64,000 bases of DNA, from assembly GCA_022843485.1 (NCBI GenBank), contig JALHNM010000006.1, forward strand, positions 1 through 64,000. Reading direction: 5' to 3'. Numbering within the stretch: the stretch's first letter is position 1; every line of letters starts with the position of its first letter. Source of the stretch: Fimbriimonadaceae bacterium (GTDB taxonomy: Bacteria; Armatimonadota; Fimbriimonadia; Fimbriimonadales; Fimbriimonadaceae). Made by a program: the position numbers and the translations under genes. Shown here in pieces: positions 1 through 7,946 of this stretch. The notes under the pieces were generated by a model. It was not told the origin of the DNA. It worked only from the letters and a program-made list of their open reading frames with translations, and did no database searches.

Positions 1-369
1 GTCGTCGCGACCCCGGCCGCCGCCACCGCCGCCGTAGCCGCCGCCACCGCCGTAGCCGCCACCGCCGCCACCACCGTAGCTCCGGCCGCCGCCACCGCCA
101 CCGCCGTAGCCGCCGCCTCCACCGCCGCCGCCCGCTCGGGGCTCACGCGGGCGAGCCTCGTTCACGGTCAGGGTCCGACCGCCGTAGGGCTTGCCGTGGG
201 TGGCCTCGATCGCTGCCTCGAGGTGATCCCCTTCGACGTCGACGAAACCGAAGCCGCGACCTTCGATGATCCGGGCGTTCGAGCCGCCATAGGGGGCGAA
301 GAGTTCGATCAGAGCCGACTCGGTCGTCGAATAGGGGAGATTGCCCACGTAAAGGGACTTCGTTGCCAT
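1..369 (-). CDS. RRM-type RNA-binding protein with glycine-rich tail (C-terminus cut by window edge)
   Basis: The protein starts at ATG 369 and stays open to base 1, so 123 residues are visible and the stop is outside the window. Residues 5-11 hold the RNP2 motif (SLYVGNL) and residues 37-45 the RNP1 motif (GRGFGFVDV), the two RNA-contacting strands of an RRM. From about residue 80 it is almost pure glycine with Tyr, Arg and Ser, like the glycine-rich RNA-binding proteins of cyanobacteria and other bacteria, which are often cold-induced. The segment between helix 1 and RNP1 is about nine residues shorter than in typical bacterial RRMs. It probably binds single-stranded RNA in the cytoplasm; a cold-shock role is inference. 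The GGX tail is a simple-sequence tract prone to length variation. Confidence 0.9.
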   Translation of the reverse strand, partial: MATKSLYVGNLPYSTTESALIELFAPYGGSNARIIEGRGFGFVDVEGDHLEAAIEATHGKPYGGRTLTVNEARPREPRAGGGGGGGGYGGGGGGGRSYGGGGGGGYGGGGGYGGGGGGRGRDD

Positions 370-584
370 TCTGTGTATGTTCCTGGACGGACTTCTGAAG
401 GCGCCGCGCGACCTACAAGGCTCGGAGCTGAGGGATTCGGAGAAGGGGAAAGCGTCGTCGGCTAGGCCCAGCGAACGTGCAGACTCGAAGCAGTGCTCGG
501 CCAGTATAGCCGGTCCCACCACGATTTCCAAACGTGGCCTAGCGGGTACGGTTACCAGAGGGGTCATCAGGCCCTGACTTTGCG

Positions 585-1451
585 ATGAACGACCCGAACC
601 GAACCGTCCTCGGCGGAGCCCCGGTCGCCGACCCGAACCGCACCGTGATGGGAACCGCCCCGTCGCTCAACACGACCGTCACGATCAAGCCGGTCCAGTG
701 TCCGGTCTGCAAGTCGTTCAACCCCCCCGGCCTCATGTTCTGCAACGACTGCGGCCTGATCTTCGAGCTGGCGCTGGACGGCAACGCCTTCGGTGCCCCT
801 GCTGTCCAGCTCCCCGTGCTGATGGAGCCGGGCGGCCGCGAGCACCAACTCCGACCCGGCGCCAATGTGGTCGGACGCCAAGGGGACGTGGTCGTCGAGG
901 ACACCCGGGCGAGCCGCCGCCACTGCCAAGTCACCCTCAACCCTGACGTGATCACCGTCGAGGATCTCGGGTCGACGAACGGGACCAGCGTCAACGGCGA
1001 ACGTCTCGGCGTGGGCGAGAAGAGGCCCGTCGGCGCCGGGGACAAGGTCTCACTGGGCGGGTTCGAGCTCGCACTCGTTCTGCCGGGCGAAGCGAGCCGG
1101 ACCGTGCAAGCGATGGGCGGGCGCACGACGAGCCTCGCCGCACCCCCGACGGTCGATCAGACCGTCGCTTGGCTCGTGCTCCCGGACCGTGAAGTCCCCT
1201 TGCCCTTCGGATCGGTCGTCTTCGGCCGCCGCGACGGGAACGACGTGGTCATCGCCGACCCCTACGTCAGCGGACGGCACGGGCAGATCGACGTCACCGA
1301 CGAGGGGGTCTTCTTGACCGACCTCGGATCGACGAACGGCACCGTCCTGAACGAGGTCAAGCTCGTGCCGCAGGTGCGCACCAAGCTCGGACCGGACGAC
1401 GTCGTCAAGCTCGGGGCCGTCGAGATCCGATTCCGCTTCCGGACCCCCTAG
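585..1451 (+). CDS. Zinc-ribbon, double FHA-domain protein
   Basis: 288 residues. The N-terminus repeats DPNRTV twice (residues 3-8 and 16-21) and continues with more Thr-Val pairs, followed by a zinc ribbon (CPVC..FCNDC, about residues 39-58). Two FHA domains follow, at about residues 85-160 and 205-285, each with the phosphothreonine-binding pattern: GR, SRRH or SGRH, and LGSTNGT. FHA domains read phosphothreonine made by Ser/Thr kinases. The next gene, 15 bases downstream, is a PP2C phosphatase, so the pair likely belongs to one Ser/Thr phosphorylation circuit; no kinase is in the window. The Thr-rich N-terminus could be the phosphorylated tail that the FHA domains bind within the protein, as in GarA-type switches (inference). 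The ATG start has no clear Shine-Dalgarno. Confidence 0.9.
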   Translation: MNDPNRTVLGGAPVADPNRTVMGTAPSLNTTVTIKPVQCPVCKSFNPPGLMFCNDCGLIFELALDGNAFGAPAVQLPVLMEPGGREHQLRPGANVVGRQGDVVVEDTRASRRHCQVTLNPDVITVEDLGSTNGTSVNGERLGVGEKRPVGAGDKVSLGGFELALVLPGEASRTVQAMGGRTTSLAAPPTVDQTVAWLVLPDREVPLPFGSVVFGRRDGNDVVIADPYVSGRHGQIDVTDEGVFLTDLGSTNGTVLNEVKLVPQVRTKLGPDDVVKLGAVEIRFRFRTP

Positions 1452-1466
1452 AGCCACCGCCCCGCC

Positions 1467-2291
1467 ATGGACGACACCACCGCCGAGTACGAAGTCTCCA
1501 CGCTCGCCCCGAGCGTCCCTCTCACCGTCCGCCCCCGGGTCACCGTCGCCGCGAAGACCGACCTCGGTCGCGTCCGTGAGAACAACGAGGACAAGTACGA
1601 GTTCTTCCTGCCCGAGGACGAGGCCAGGCTCGCGGCGAAGGGGCTCGCGTTCGTCGTCTGCGACGGGATGGGCGGGCACGAGGCCGGGCAGATCGCGAGC
1701 GAACTCTCGACGAAGACCTTCCTGGACGTCTACCTGAACCTGCCCTCGACCGACGTCGAGTTCGCGCTGCGGACGGCGGTGGCGGCCGCGAACCGGTTCG
1801 TCCTGGACGTTGCCCGGGCCGTCCCCTCGCGCCGTGGGATGGGGACGACCTTGAGCGCCCTCCTCCTCGTGCAGGGCCAGGGCTACATCGCCCAAGTGGG
1901 CGACTCGCGGGTCTACCGGCTCCGAGGCGGTCAGCTCGAACAGCTCACCCACGACCACACCTGGTGCGAGGACATGGTGCGCATGGGGGCGCTCAGCCGC
2001 GAGGCCGCCGAGGTCCACCCGAACCGGCACATGCTCACCCGCGCCCTTGGGGCCGAGGAAGCCGCCGACCCGGACGTCTTCACGTTCGCCCTGCAGGAAG
2101 GCGACACCTTCCTGCTCTGTTCCGACGGGGTGACGAACCACGTGGACGACGCCGCGATCCGGGACCTGCTCTCCGGCCACAGCCCGGCCGAGGCGTGCTG
2201 GAAGCTCGTCGGCGCGGCACTCGTTGGCGGGGGGAGCGATAACGCGACCGCCCTCGTCGTCCGCCTCGACGCCCTCGAACCGGTGCCCTAA
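1467..2291 (+). CDS. PP2C-family serine/threonine protein phosphatase
   Basis: 274 residues, the usual size for a soluble bacterial PP2C (PPM family, Stp/PrpC/PstP type). Metal-binding and catalytic motifs are all present: RENNEDKYEF near residue 38, VCDGMGGHEAG near residue 67, GMGTTLSALL near residue 129, VGDSRVYRLRGG, HDHTW, LLCSDGVTNHV and GGGSDNATALVV. It removes phosphate from Ser/Thr using two divalent metal ions. There is no signal peptide or membrane segment, so it is cytoplasmic. It follows the FHA gene closely and is probably co-transcribed with it, which suggests it reverses the phosphorylation that the FHA protein reads. Confidence 0.95.
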   Translation: MDDTTAEYEVSTLAPSVPLTVRPRVTVAAKTDLGRVRENNEDKYEFFLPEDEARLAAKGLAFVVCDGMGGHEAGQIASELSTKTFLDVYLNLPSTDVEFALRTAVAAANRFVLDVARAVPSRRGMGTTLSALLLVQGQGYIAQVGDSRVYRLRGGQLEQLTHDHTWCEDMVRMGALSREAAEVHPNRHMLTRALGAEEAADPDVFTFALQEGDTFLLCSDGVTNHVDDAAIRDLLSGHSPAEACWKLVGAALVGGGSDNATALVVRLDALEPVP

Positions 2292-2370
2292 CCTTTCGCT
2301 GCCCCATCTCGAGGACCGGCGCACGCCCGGGCCGGTGGTCCCGCACGCCCCGCCCGAACGTCCATCTCCC

Positions 2371-3057
2371 ATGAGCCGTCGTCGTTACCTCGGGCTTCTC
2401 GCCGTCGCTTTCGCCGGGTGCTTCGGGGGCACCTACCTCGCCCGCCTACACCCCGATTCGGCCCACGCCCAAGTCCCGCCGGGCCGCCAGCGCATCCCAG
2501 GGGTCGTCAACCAGGACGTGCTCTTCGTCCCGACCGGGGGCCTCCGGATGGTCACCGAGCAGAACCGTACGATCGGGGTCCTCTTCGAACAAGGCGGCAG
2601 CGGGGGCCTCGTGCTGTTCGACGGCGGCGGCCAGCCGTCCGTCCTTTTGCAGGCCGGGCCCGGGGGCAAGCTCGACGTCAACCTGACCGCCGAGGCGACC
2701 CTGCGGCTCGGGCGCCAGGGCGAGCGGACTGCCGTCCGCCTGCAGGTCACGGACGCCCAGAGCACGGTCCGCCTCGGCCAATCCTTCACCGCGACGACCG
2801 GGCCTGACGGCGGGCGGCTCACGCTCTCCGACGCCCGCAACACGTCGACCGCCCGGCTGGACGGCACCCCCGACGGCGGACGGCTCACCATGTACGACCG
2901 TGCGGGCCAGGCGGTGTTCGCGACCGCCGTGGGCAAGGACGGGGCGAGTCTCGAGGTGAGGGACGCCAAGGGCGAGCTCGGCTTCCGTGCCGCGCCGGGT
3001 CGGCTCACCGTCCAATCGGGCGAAGAGGTCTTGTTCGCCGTGCCCAAAGCCCCTTGA
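2371..3057 (+). CDS. Secreted hypothetical protein with beta-rich repeats
   Basis: 228 residues from ATG 2371. An N-terminal signal (MSRRRYLGLLAVAFAGCFGG) has twin Arg residues and a hydrophobic core, ending near AHAQ. The rest is short, evenly spaced beta-strand-like units with recurring phrases (VRLGQSF, GGRLTLSDARNT, GGRLTMYDRAG), which suggests a repetitive beta-solenoid or beta-sandwich. I do not recognise the family. It lies 79 bases after the phosphatase gene and converges on the GHL10 gene, with only 7 bases between the stops. Export is well supported; function is unknown. Confidence 0.75.
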   Translation: MSRRRYLGLLAVAFAGCFGGTYLARLHPDSAHAQVPPGRQRIPGVVNQDVLFVPTGGLRMVTEQNRTIGVLFEQGGSGGLVLFDGGGQPSVLLQAGPGGKLDVNLTAEATLRLGRQGERTAVRLQVTDAQSTVRLGQSFTATTGPDGGRLTLSDARNTSTARLDGTPDGGRLTMYDRAGQAVFATAVGKDGASLEVRDAKGELGFRAAPGRLTVQSGEEVLFAVPKAP

Positions 3058-3064
3058 GGCCCGG

Positions 3065-4837
3065 CTAGAACCCCGCCCCGGGGAGGCCCTCGAGGATCGG
3101 GAAGGGGCGGTCACGCCCCCCACGGGCGTCCCAATCTCGGCGTAGCGTCCGCACCCGTTCGAGCAACCCGGGCTCGGCGTGGGGAGGGCGGACAGGGCTC
3201 TTGAACGCACGGGCGAAAATGGGCCAGACCTCGTCGATCCGGTGGGACAGGTCGAACACCATGACGCCCTGCGACCCTGCGGCGGCGGCCTGGAGCGCGC
3301 GCTCGAGGTCCTGCGGCCGCCCCCAGTAGTCGGCGAGTTGGATCCCAGCGTAGACCCACGTCTGGTCGCGGGCCACGCGGGTACTCACGACGGCCCCGGC
3401 CTCGACCGTCTGCCCGGGCGGGGCCCCGCGCTCCATCGCGTCGACGATCGTCGCCGACCGATAGTAGCACCCGGTCACGAGAAGGTCGAGCGAGCTCGCG
3501 AACCCGGCTGCCCGGTAGGCCCGGGTCAAGAACGGGAACCCCGCGTCGAGCGCGTCGGAACCGTAGTTGACCCCGAACTTGGGATAGTCGCCGAACCAGG
3601 ATCCGGCATAGACCCCGAACAGGGTGCCCGGGGCCGCCGCCTGGACCTCGCGCCGCGCCCGCGCCACCCAAGTCGCCATCGTCTCAGCCCGGAACGCCAG
3701 CCATGCGTCGTAGTAGGGGCCTGGGCGGACGCCGCGGACGAGCCGGTCGGTGAAGGTGAACGCGAAGACGTCGTCCGGCCACCGGAGCGGCTTCCCGACC
3801 CGGCTCTCGAACTGGGCCCGGGTCGGCTCGCTGAAGTCCGTGTCGAGCCCGCCGAACCGCAGGCGGTCGTCGTAAAGGAAGCCGTCTGGTCGGTACCGCG
3901 AGACCGCCTCCCGGGCAAAGGCGAGGGCACGCTGCTGGACCTGCTCGTCGTGGGGGTTCATCATGAGCGGGATCTGGTCCTGCTCGACGGCGGCCGGGAG
4001 GAACTCGTGCTCGGCGCCGATCTGGAACCGGCGCCCGACGAGCCCCGAGAGGGCTGCCGCGTGCTCCGGTGGGGCGAGGACAAGCAACGTCGCCTCGCCC
4101 ACGAACGGCGTCGGGCCCGAGTCGGCGACCCGGCCATCGGCCCCGACCGCGGCGTAGACCATGCCGGGTTCACGGGCGGCGGCGGGGACGCGGTCGTAGA
4201 GCGTCGCGGGGGCACCGGGGACTGGGGCATTCACGCGCGGTGAGAGCCGGACGCGACCTCCGGGGCCGGTGATGGTCGGCCGAGGGACGGCGCGGACCGT
4301 CTGGAGGTCCGGGCGCCCGTACCCCCACCCCGGGTCGCCGAACTCGCTGTCCGCCTTGCCCTCGTCGCGCTTGGCGAACGAGTGGCCCTCGCTGAAGGCG
4401 TTCATGGCGAGCAGGAAGGACAGCCCTCGCCGCCGGGCCTCGCGGGCAACGATCACGACCGGGTCGTAGCCCGCAGGGAGCGTCTGCCCGCGCCAACGAG
4501 TCATCTGGGTCGCGAGGTCGGTCGGGTAGACAGGGCGGCCCACGATCGGCTTGACGTCGTACACGACCGTGTTGAACCCGACATCGGCGACCTTGACGAT
4601 GAGCGCTTCGATACGCTCGGGGGTCGAGACGGCAGTGAGGTTGGCCGTTGCGTCGATCCACAGCACCCGGCCCTGCAGGCCAAGACGACGGGCCTCGTGC
4701 TGGGCGAACCCTCGGGGCTTCACGTTGCCGTCCACGCGCACCCACGCCAGGGCCGGGAACGGAGCGGCGTGCTCGAACCGGGTGCCCTCGACCGGGCGGG
4801 TCTGGACGAGACAGGCGAGGACGGCAGCGGTCACCAC
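3065..4837 (-). CDS. Glycosyl hydrolase-like 10 (GHL10/DUF187-type) family protein
   Basis: 590 residues from GTG 4837 (a second GTG follows at 4834), with a short hydrophobic N-terminus (MVTAAVLACLVQT) that may be a weak signal peptide. The core resembles the (beta/alpha)8 barrel of the GHL10 family: a strand with FNTVVYDVKPIVG near residue 90, a YDPVVIVAREARRRGLSFLLAMNAF segment read in two parts (YDPVVIVAREA, LSFLLAMNAFSEGHS), NPHDEQVQQRALAFAREAVSRY split around residue 295, and a late VMVFDLSHR. Members are predicted carbohydrate-active enzymes, and some act on extracellular polysaccharide. The substrate cannot be told from sequence. It is divergent from the YfhO-like gene across a REP-containing gap. 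Confidence 0.75.
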   Translation of the reverse strand: MVTAAVLACLVQTRPVEGTRFEHAAPFPALAWVRVDGNVKPRGFAQHEARRLGLQGRVLWIDATANLTAVSTPERIEALIVKVADVGFNTVVYDVKPIVGRPVYPTDLATQMTRWRGQTLPAGYDPVVIVAREARRRGLSFLLAMNAFSEGHSFAKRDEGKADSEFGDPGWGYGRPDLQTVRAVPRPTITGPGGRVRLSPRVNAPVPGAPATLYDRVPAAAREPGMVYAAVGADGRVADSGPTPFVGEATLLVLAPPEHAAALSGLVGRRFQIGAEHEFLPAAVEQDQIPLMMNPHDEQVQQRALAFAREAVSRYRPDGFLYDDRLRFGGLDTDFSEPTRAQFESRVGKPLRWPDDVFAFTFTDRLVRGVRPGPYYDAWLAFRAETMATWVARARREVQAAAPGTLFGVYAGSWFGDYPKFGVNYGSDALDAGFPFLTRAYRAAGFASSLDLLVTGCYYRSATIVDAMERGAPPGQTVEAGAVVSTRVARDQTWVYAGIQLADYWGRPQDLERALQAAAAGSQGVMVFDLSHRIDEVWPIFARAFKSPVRPPHAEPGLLERVRTLRRDWDARGGRDRPFPILEGLPGAGF

Positions 4838-4970
4838 CCCGCAGGTTTACCCCCGACATTGCGGGGCTCCTCGGTGCGGGCGGCACTTCTCTGCGTGTCG
4901 CGAGCAAGCTCGCTACTCCAGAGCGACTGCGAGCAGTCGCACTCCGGGGCGACGGCTCGCAGTCGCTGCA
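4838..4970. repeat. REP-like cluster of three short palindromes (family B)
   Basis: The gap between two divergent genes contains three consecutive hairpins: GCGAGCAAGCTCGC (4900-4913) followed by CTACTCC, GCGACTGCGAGCAGTCGC (4923-4940) followed by ACTCC, and GCGACGGCTCGCAGTCGC (4949-4966). On the minus strand the first reads GGAGTAG followed by the hairpin, the GTAG-plus-stem layout of REP elements mobilised by RAYT transposases. The related hairpins at 31480-31525 also carry this head. The block could also affect expression of the two flanking genes, because both promoters must lie here. Confidence 0.7.
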
Positions 4971-5020
4971 CGGAAGAGGAGGGCGGGAAGTTGCGGGGGG
5001 TTTCCGAACAGAATGCACGC

Positions 5021-7318
5021 ATGTCCCGCGCCGCTCGGCTCTGGCCGGTGCTCCTCCTCGCCTTGCTGCCCGCGCTGCCTCTGTGGCGGGCGGTGGTTCT
5101 CGGCGAAGGGCTCGGCCCCTGGGACCAGGTGCGCCAGATGGCTCCTTGGAACGGCCCCCCCGCCCCGGGCGCCTGGGACGCCCTGCAAGCGGACGGGGTC
5201 CTCCAGACCTATGCGTGGCGCGACCTCGTCTTCGAGGCCTGGCGGACCGGGCAACTGCCGCTCTGGAACCCGTACCCGCTCGCCGGGACCCCTCTGCTCG
5301 CGAACTCCCAGAGCGGGGGCTTCTACCCACCGCATATCCTGCTGGGCGCCCTAGGGATACCAACGACCCCGGGGGTCACGCTCCTCGCCTGGCTCCACCT
5401 CGCTGTCGCTGGGATCGGGGCGTGGGCCCTCGCTCGGCGGCTCGGGGCACCGGAAGAGGGCGCGGTGCTCGCGGGGGCGCTGTTCGGGGTGTCGCCGTTC
5501 CTGGTCTCCTGGGCGGCTTTGGGGAGCGTCCCTTCGACGGTCGCCTGGTTGCCCTGGGGGCTTCTTGCGGCCCTGGGGCTCTTCGGGGCCTCGGCTGGCT
5601 CCCCTTCCTCGGTCGCGAGGGCGACGGCGGGGCTGGCCGCGGCGACGGCGATGACCCTCCTTGGGGGGCACCTGCAGTTCGCGGCGTACTCGCTCGGCGC
5701 CTTCCTGGTCATGGCCGGGGCGATCGCCATCGCCCAGCGGGCTGGGCGTGGGCTCGCGCTCGCCACGGCGGGGGTGGGCCTCGGTGTCGCGCTTGCAGCA
5801 GTCCAGGTCGTGCCTGTCCTGCAGTACGGTCAGCAGTCGCACCGGCGCACGCCCCCGACGGCAGAGGGGTGGCAGGCTTACTCGGCCGGGGCCTTCGGTC
5901 CGATCGAGCTGGTCGGGGTCGCCTTCCCCGTGGTGACGGGCCTCCCGGGCCAGCCTCTGGCGGCGGCCCCGGAGGAGCGGCTGCCCGGCTACTGGCCCGG
6001 GTACGCCAAGCGGGGCGCGAACTTCGCGGAAGCCGCCGTTGGGATAGGACCGGCTCTGGGGCTGCTCTTCGCGCTGCGCCGCCCTCGTCCCGAGCCGCGG
6101 CAGGGGGAGGGGCAGGCGTCGTTGGACGCGCGGGCAGCGGGGTTCTGGGGCCTCGTCGCCGTGCTCGCAGTCGGGTTGGGGTTGGCGCTAGGGCCCTTGA
6201 GTGCCCTGCTCTACTTCGGCGTACCTGGCTGGGCGGCGACCGGGAGTCCGGGCCGGGCCGGGGTGCTCGTGGTCCTGGCAACGGCCGTGCTCGCGGGGTT
6301 GGCCTGGCCCAGGGACGAGGCGGCGGCGAGGCGAGCCTGCATCGGGATTGCGATCCTCCTCGCCCTGACCCTGCTCGGCGTGTTCGCCCTGGCCCCCGCG
6401 TCGTCGAGCTGGGCCGGGGCCCTGCCGATCGGGGACTTTGCGTCGGCCCAATTCTCCGAGTCGATGCCGGCCGTCCTCGCGGGCGGGGTGCTCGTGGCGG
6501 TGGCGGCCCTGCTCGCGAGTCGGGGCCGCCACGGGTTCGCGCTCGCGAGTCTCCTGGCGGCCACGCTGGCCTGCGGGCCGCTCGGGGCCGCGACCACCGG
6601 GCAGGTGTTCCTCGCCCGCGAGGGTCAGACTGACCCGAACGTGCGGCGAGCCTACGTGAACTCCGCCTGGGACATCTTCCGCCCTGCGCCGGCCCTGATG
6701 CCCCCGAACGCATCGACCGTCCTTCGCGTCCCGGAGATCGGGGGCTACGACTCGCTCGTGGACCGGGAGACGGTCGACCTTCTCAAGTCGGTGAACGGCC
6801 GCGACCCCGCGCCGCCCGTGAACGGCAACATGATGTTCGTCAAGCCCGGGTTCGACGCCGTGCGACTCAGCGGGGCCGGGGTGACGGAGGTCTGGTCGCG
6901 AGAGCCGCTCGAAGGGCTCGGCCCAGGCGAGTCAAGACCGGGGGGCGTGTGGGTGCACGCCCTCTCGGGCCCCGGCCGGGCGAGCCTCCCCGGCGGGACG
7001 GCGCGGATCGTCGAGGACCGCTTCGACCGGCTCAGCGTCGAGGTCACCGGTTCGGGCCCCCTCACCGTGCGCGACCGCAACATGCCCGGCTGGGTCGCGA
7101 GCATCGACGGCAGGCCGGTGCCACTCCCCGCCGGGTTGTGGAGGACGGTGATGGTCCCGAAAGGGTCCCGGAGGGTCACCTTTCAGTACTTGCCCCCCGG
7201 GCTCGGGCTAGGGGCAGGTTTGAGTGCGGCGGCCCTATGCGCCGTCGGGGCCCTGATCCTCGTCGGTAGGATCGGGGCAGGGCGCAAGGTCGCACCAATA
7301 GGCCCAGAAAAGGTGTAG
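5021..7318 (+). CDS. YfhO-like multi-pass membrane protein
   Basis: 765 residues from ATG 5021. The reading frame is open far upstream, but MSRAARLWPVLLLALL is the first credible start and opens with a membrane helix. About a dozen hydrophobic segments follow, then a soluble C-terminal part ending in a beta-rich region with PLTVRDRNMPGWVASIDG, VPKGSRRVTFQYLPPG and a last membrane helix. This is the architecture of bacterial YfhO-family proteins, which resemble lipid-linked-sugar glycosyltransferases (GT-C fold) and act in cell-surface glycosylation. The N-terminal GPWDQ and GTPLLANSQSGGFYPPH segments match the periplasmic loop that carries the catalytic acidic residue in that group. Its stop is immediately followed by the first ClpS-like gene. 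Confidence 0.85.
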   Translation: MSRAARLWPVLLLALLPALPLWRAVVLGEGLGPWDQVRQMAPWNGPPAPGAWDALQADGVLQTYAWRDLVFEAWRTGQLPLWNPYPLAGTPLLANSQSGGFYPPHILLGALGIPTTPGVTLLAWLHLAVAGIGAWALARRLGAPEEGAVLAGALFGVSPFLVSWAALGSVPSTVAWLPWGLLAALGLFGASAGSPSSVARATAGLAAATAMTLLGGHLQFAAYSLGAFLVMAGAIAIAQRAGRGLALATAGVGLGVALAAVQVVPVLQYGQQSHRRTPPTAEGWQAYSAGAFGPIELVGVAFPVVTGLPGQPLAAAPEERLPGYWPGYAKRGANFAEAAVGIGPALGLLFALRRPRPEPRQGEGQASLDARAAGFWGLVAVLAVGLGLALGPLSALLYFGVPGWAATGSPGRAGVLVVLATAVLAGLAWPRDEAAARRACIGIAILLALTLLGVFALAPASSSWAGALPIGDFASAQFSESMPAVLAGGVLVAVAALLASRGRHGFALASLLAATLACGPLGAATTGQVFLAREGQTDPNVRRAYVNSAWDIFRPAPALMPPNASTVLRVPEIGGYDSLVDRETVDLLKSVNGRDPAPPVNGNMMFVKPGFDAVRLSGAGVTEVWSREPLEGLGPGESRPGGVWVHALSGPGRASLPGGTARIVEDRFDRLSVEVTGSGPLTVRDRNMPGWVASIDGRPVPLPAGLWRTVMVPKGSRRVTFQYLPPGLGLGAGLSAAALCAVGALILVGRIGAGRKVAPIGPEKV

Positions 7319-7319
7319 A

Positions 7320-7634
7320 ATGGCGGGTGCGATGAGTGCGAGCGTCGAAAGAAGTCCGGTCCTGACGCCGGATCTGGTCGAAACCGGGCAGAAGCTCGGG
7401 CGCTTCCGCGTCGTGATCTTCAACGACGACGTCACCCCGTACTCGGACGTCGTTACGATCCTCATGCAGGCGACTGGCTGCGACCTCGAGGAGGCGGCGA
7501 TCGAGACCTGGGAGGCCCACCATTTCGGACAGGCGGACGTCCACTTCGCCGACGAGGCCCGGTGTCAAGAGGCGGCCCGAACCATCCGATCTATCGGTGT
7601 GAGGACGGACGTCCGCAAGGAGTGGGATGACTGA
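7320..7634 (+). CDS. ClpS-like adaptor protein, first of a tandem pair
   Basis: 104 residues from ATG 7320, with a second in-frame ATG at 7332 that could be the real start. The ClpS fold is clear: FRVVIFNDDVTPYSDVV corresponds to the substrate-pocket strand with its Asn-Asp-Asp, and the helix with WEAHHFGQ supplies the pocket His. ClpS proteins bind N-degron substrates and deliver them to ClpA/ClpC unfoldases for ClpP degradation. The gene starts one base after the YfhO-like stop and overlaps a second ClpS-like gene by 8 bases. No clp unfoldase or protease gene is in the window. Confidence 0.85.
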   Translation: MAGAMSASVERSPVLTPDLVETGQKLGRFRVVIFNDDVTPYSDVVTILMQATGCDLEEAAIETWEAHHFGQADVHFADEARCQEAARTIRSIGVRTDVRKEWDD

Positions 7635-7932
7635 CCTGCGGTGGTTCAACGCTGGGGTCGAGGCCCCGCAGCGCGAGACGACGGCCCAGCCGGGACACGG
7701 GGTCCACTGGATCGTGACGGTCTACAACAACGACGTCAACACCTACGAAGAGGTCATGACGGTTGTGATGATCGCGACCGGCTGCACCGCCGACGAGGCC
7801 TACATCGAGGCGTGGGAGATCGACCACTTCGGGCAGTGCGTCGTCCACCGGGCCGACGAGGACGAGTGCCAGAGCGTGGCCGAGATCATCTCCACCATCG
7901 GAATCCGCGTCGAAGCCACCCCCGAGCCCTAG
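7627..7932 (+). CDS. ClpS-like adaptor protein, second of a tandem pair
   Basis: 101 residues from ATG 7627, overlapping the previous gene by 8 bases, so the two are translationally coupled. The fold is again ClpS (WIVTVYNNDVNTYEEVMTVV, then WEIDHFGQCVVH). The pocket triplet is Asn-Asn-Asp rather than Asn-Asp-Asp, and the Thr-Pro of classical ClpS is Asn-Thr. In classical ClpS the first Asp of that triplet contacts the substrate alpha-amino group, so this copy may have altered N-degron specificity or another ligand (inference). The two copies differ enough to be an old duplication. Confidence 0.85.
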   Translation: MTDLRWFNAGVEAPQRETTAQPGHGVHWIVTVYNNDVNTYEEVMTVVMIATGCTADEAYIEAWEIDHFGQCVVHRADEDECQSVAEIISTIGIRVEATPEP

Positions 7933-7946
7933 ACCTACCCCACGCC

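Noticed and set aside
4648-6633. 661-codon plus-strand open frame
   Set aside because: It overlaps the YfhO-like gene in another frame. Its translation is low-complexity Arg/Gly/Pro, as expected from GC-rich shadow frames.
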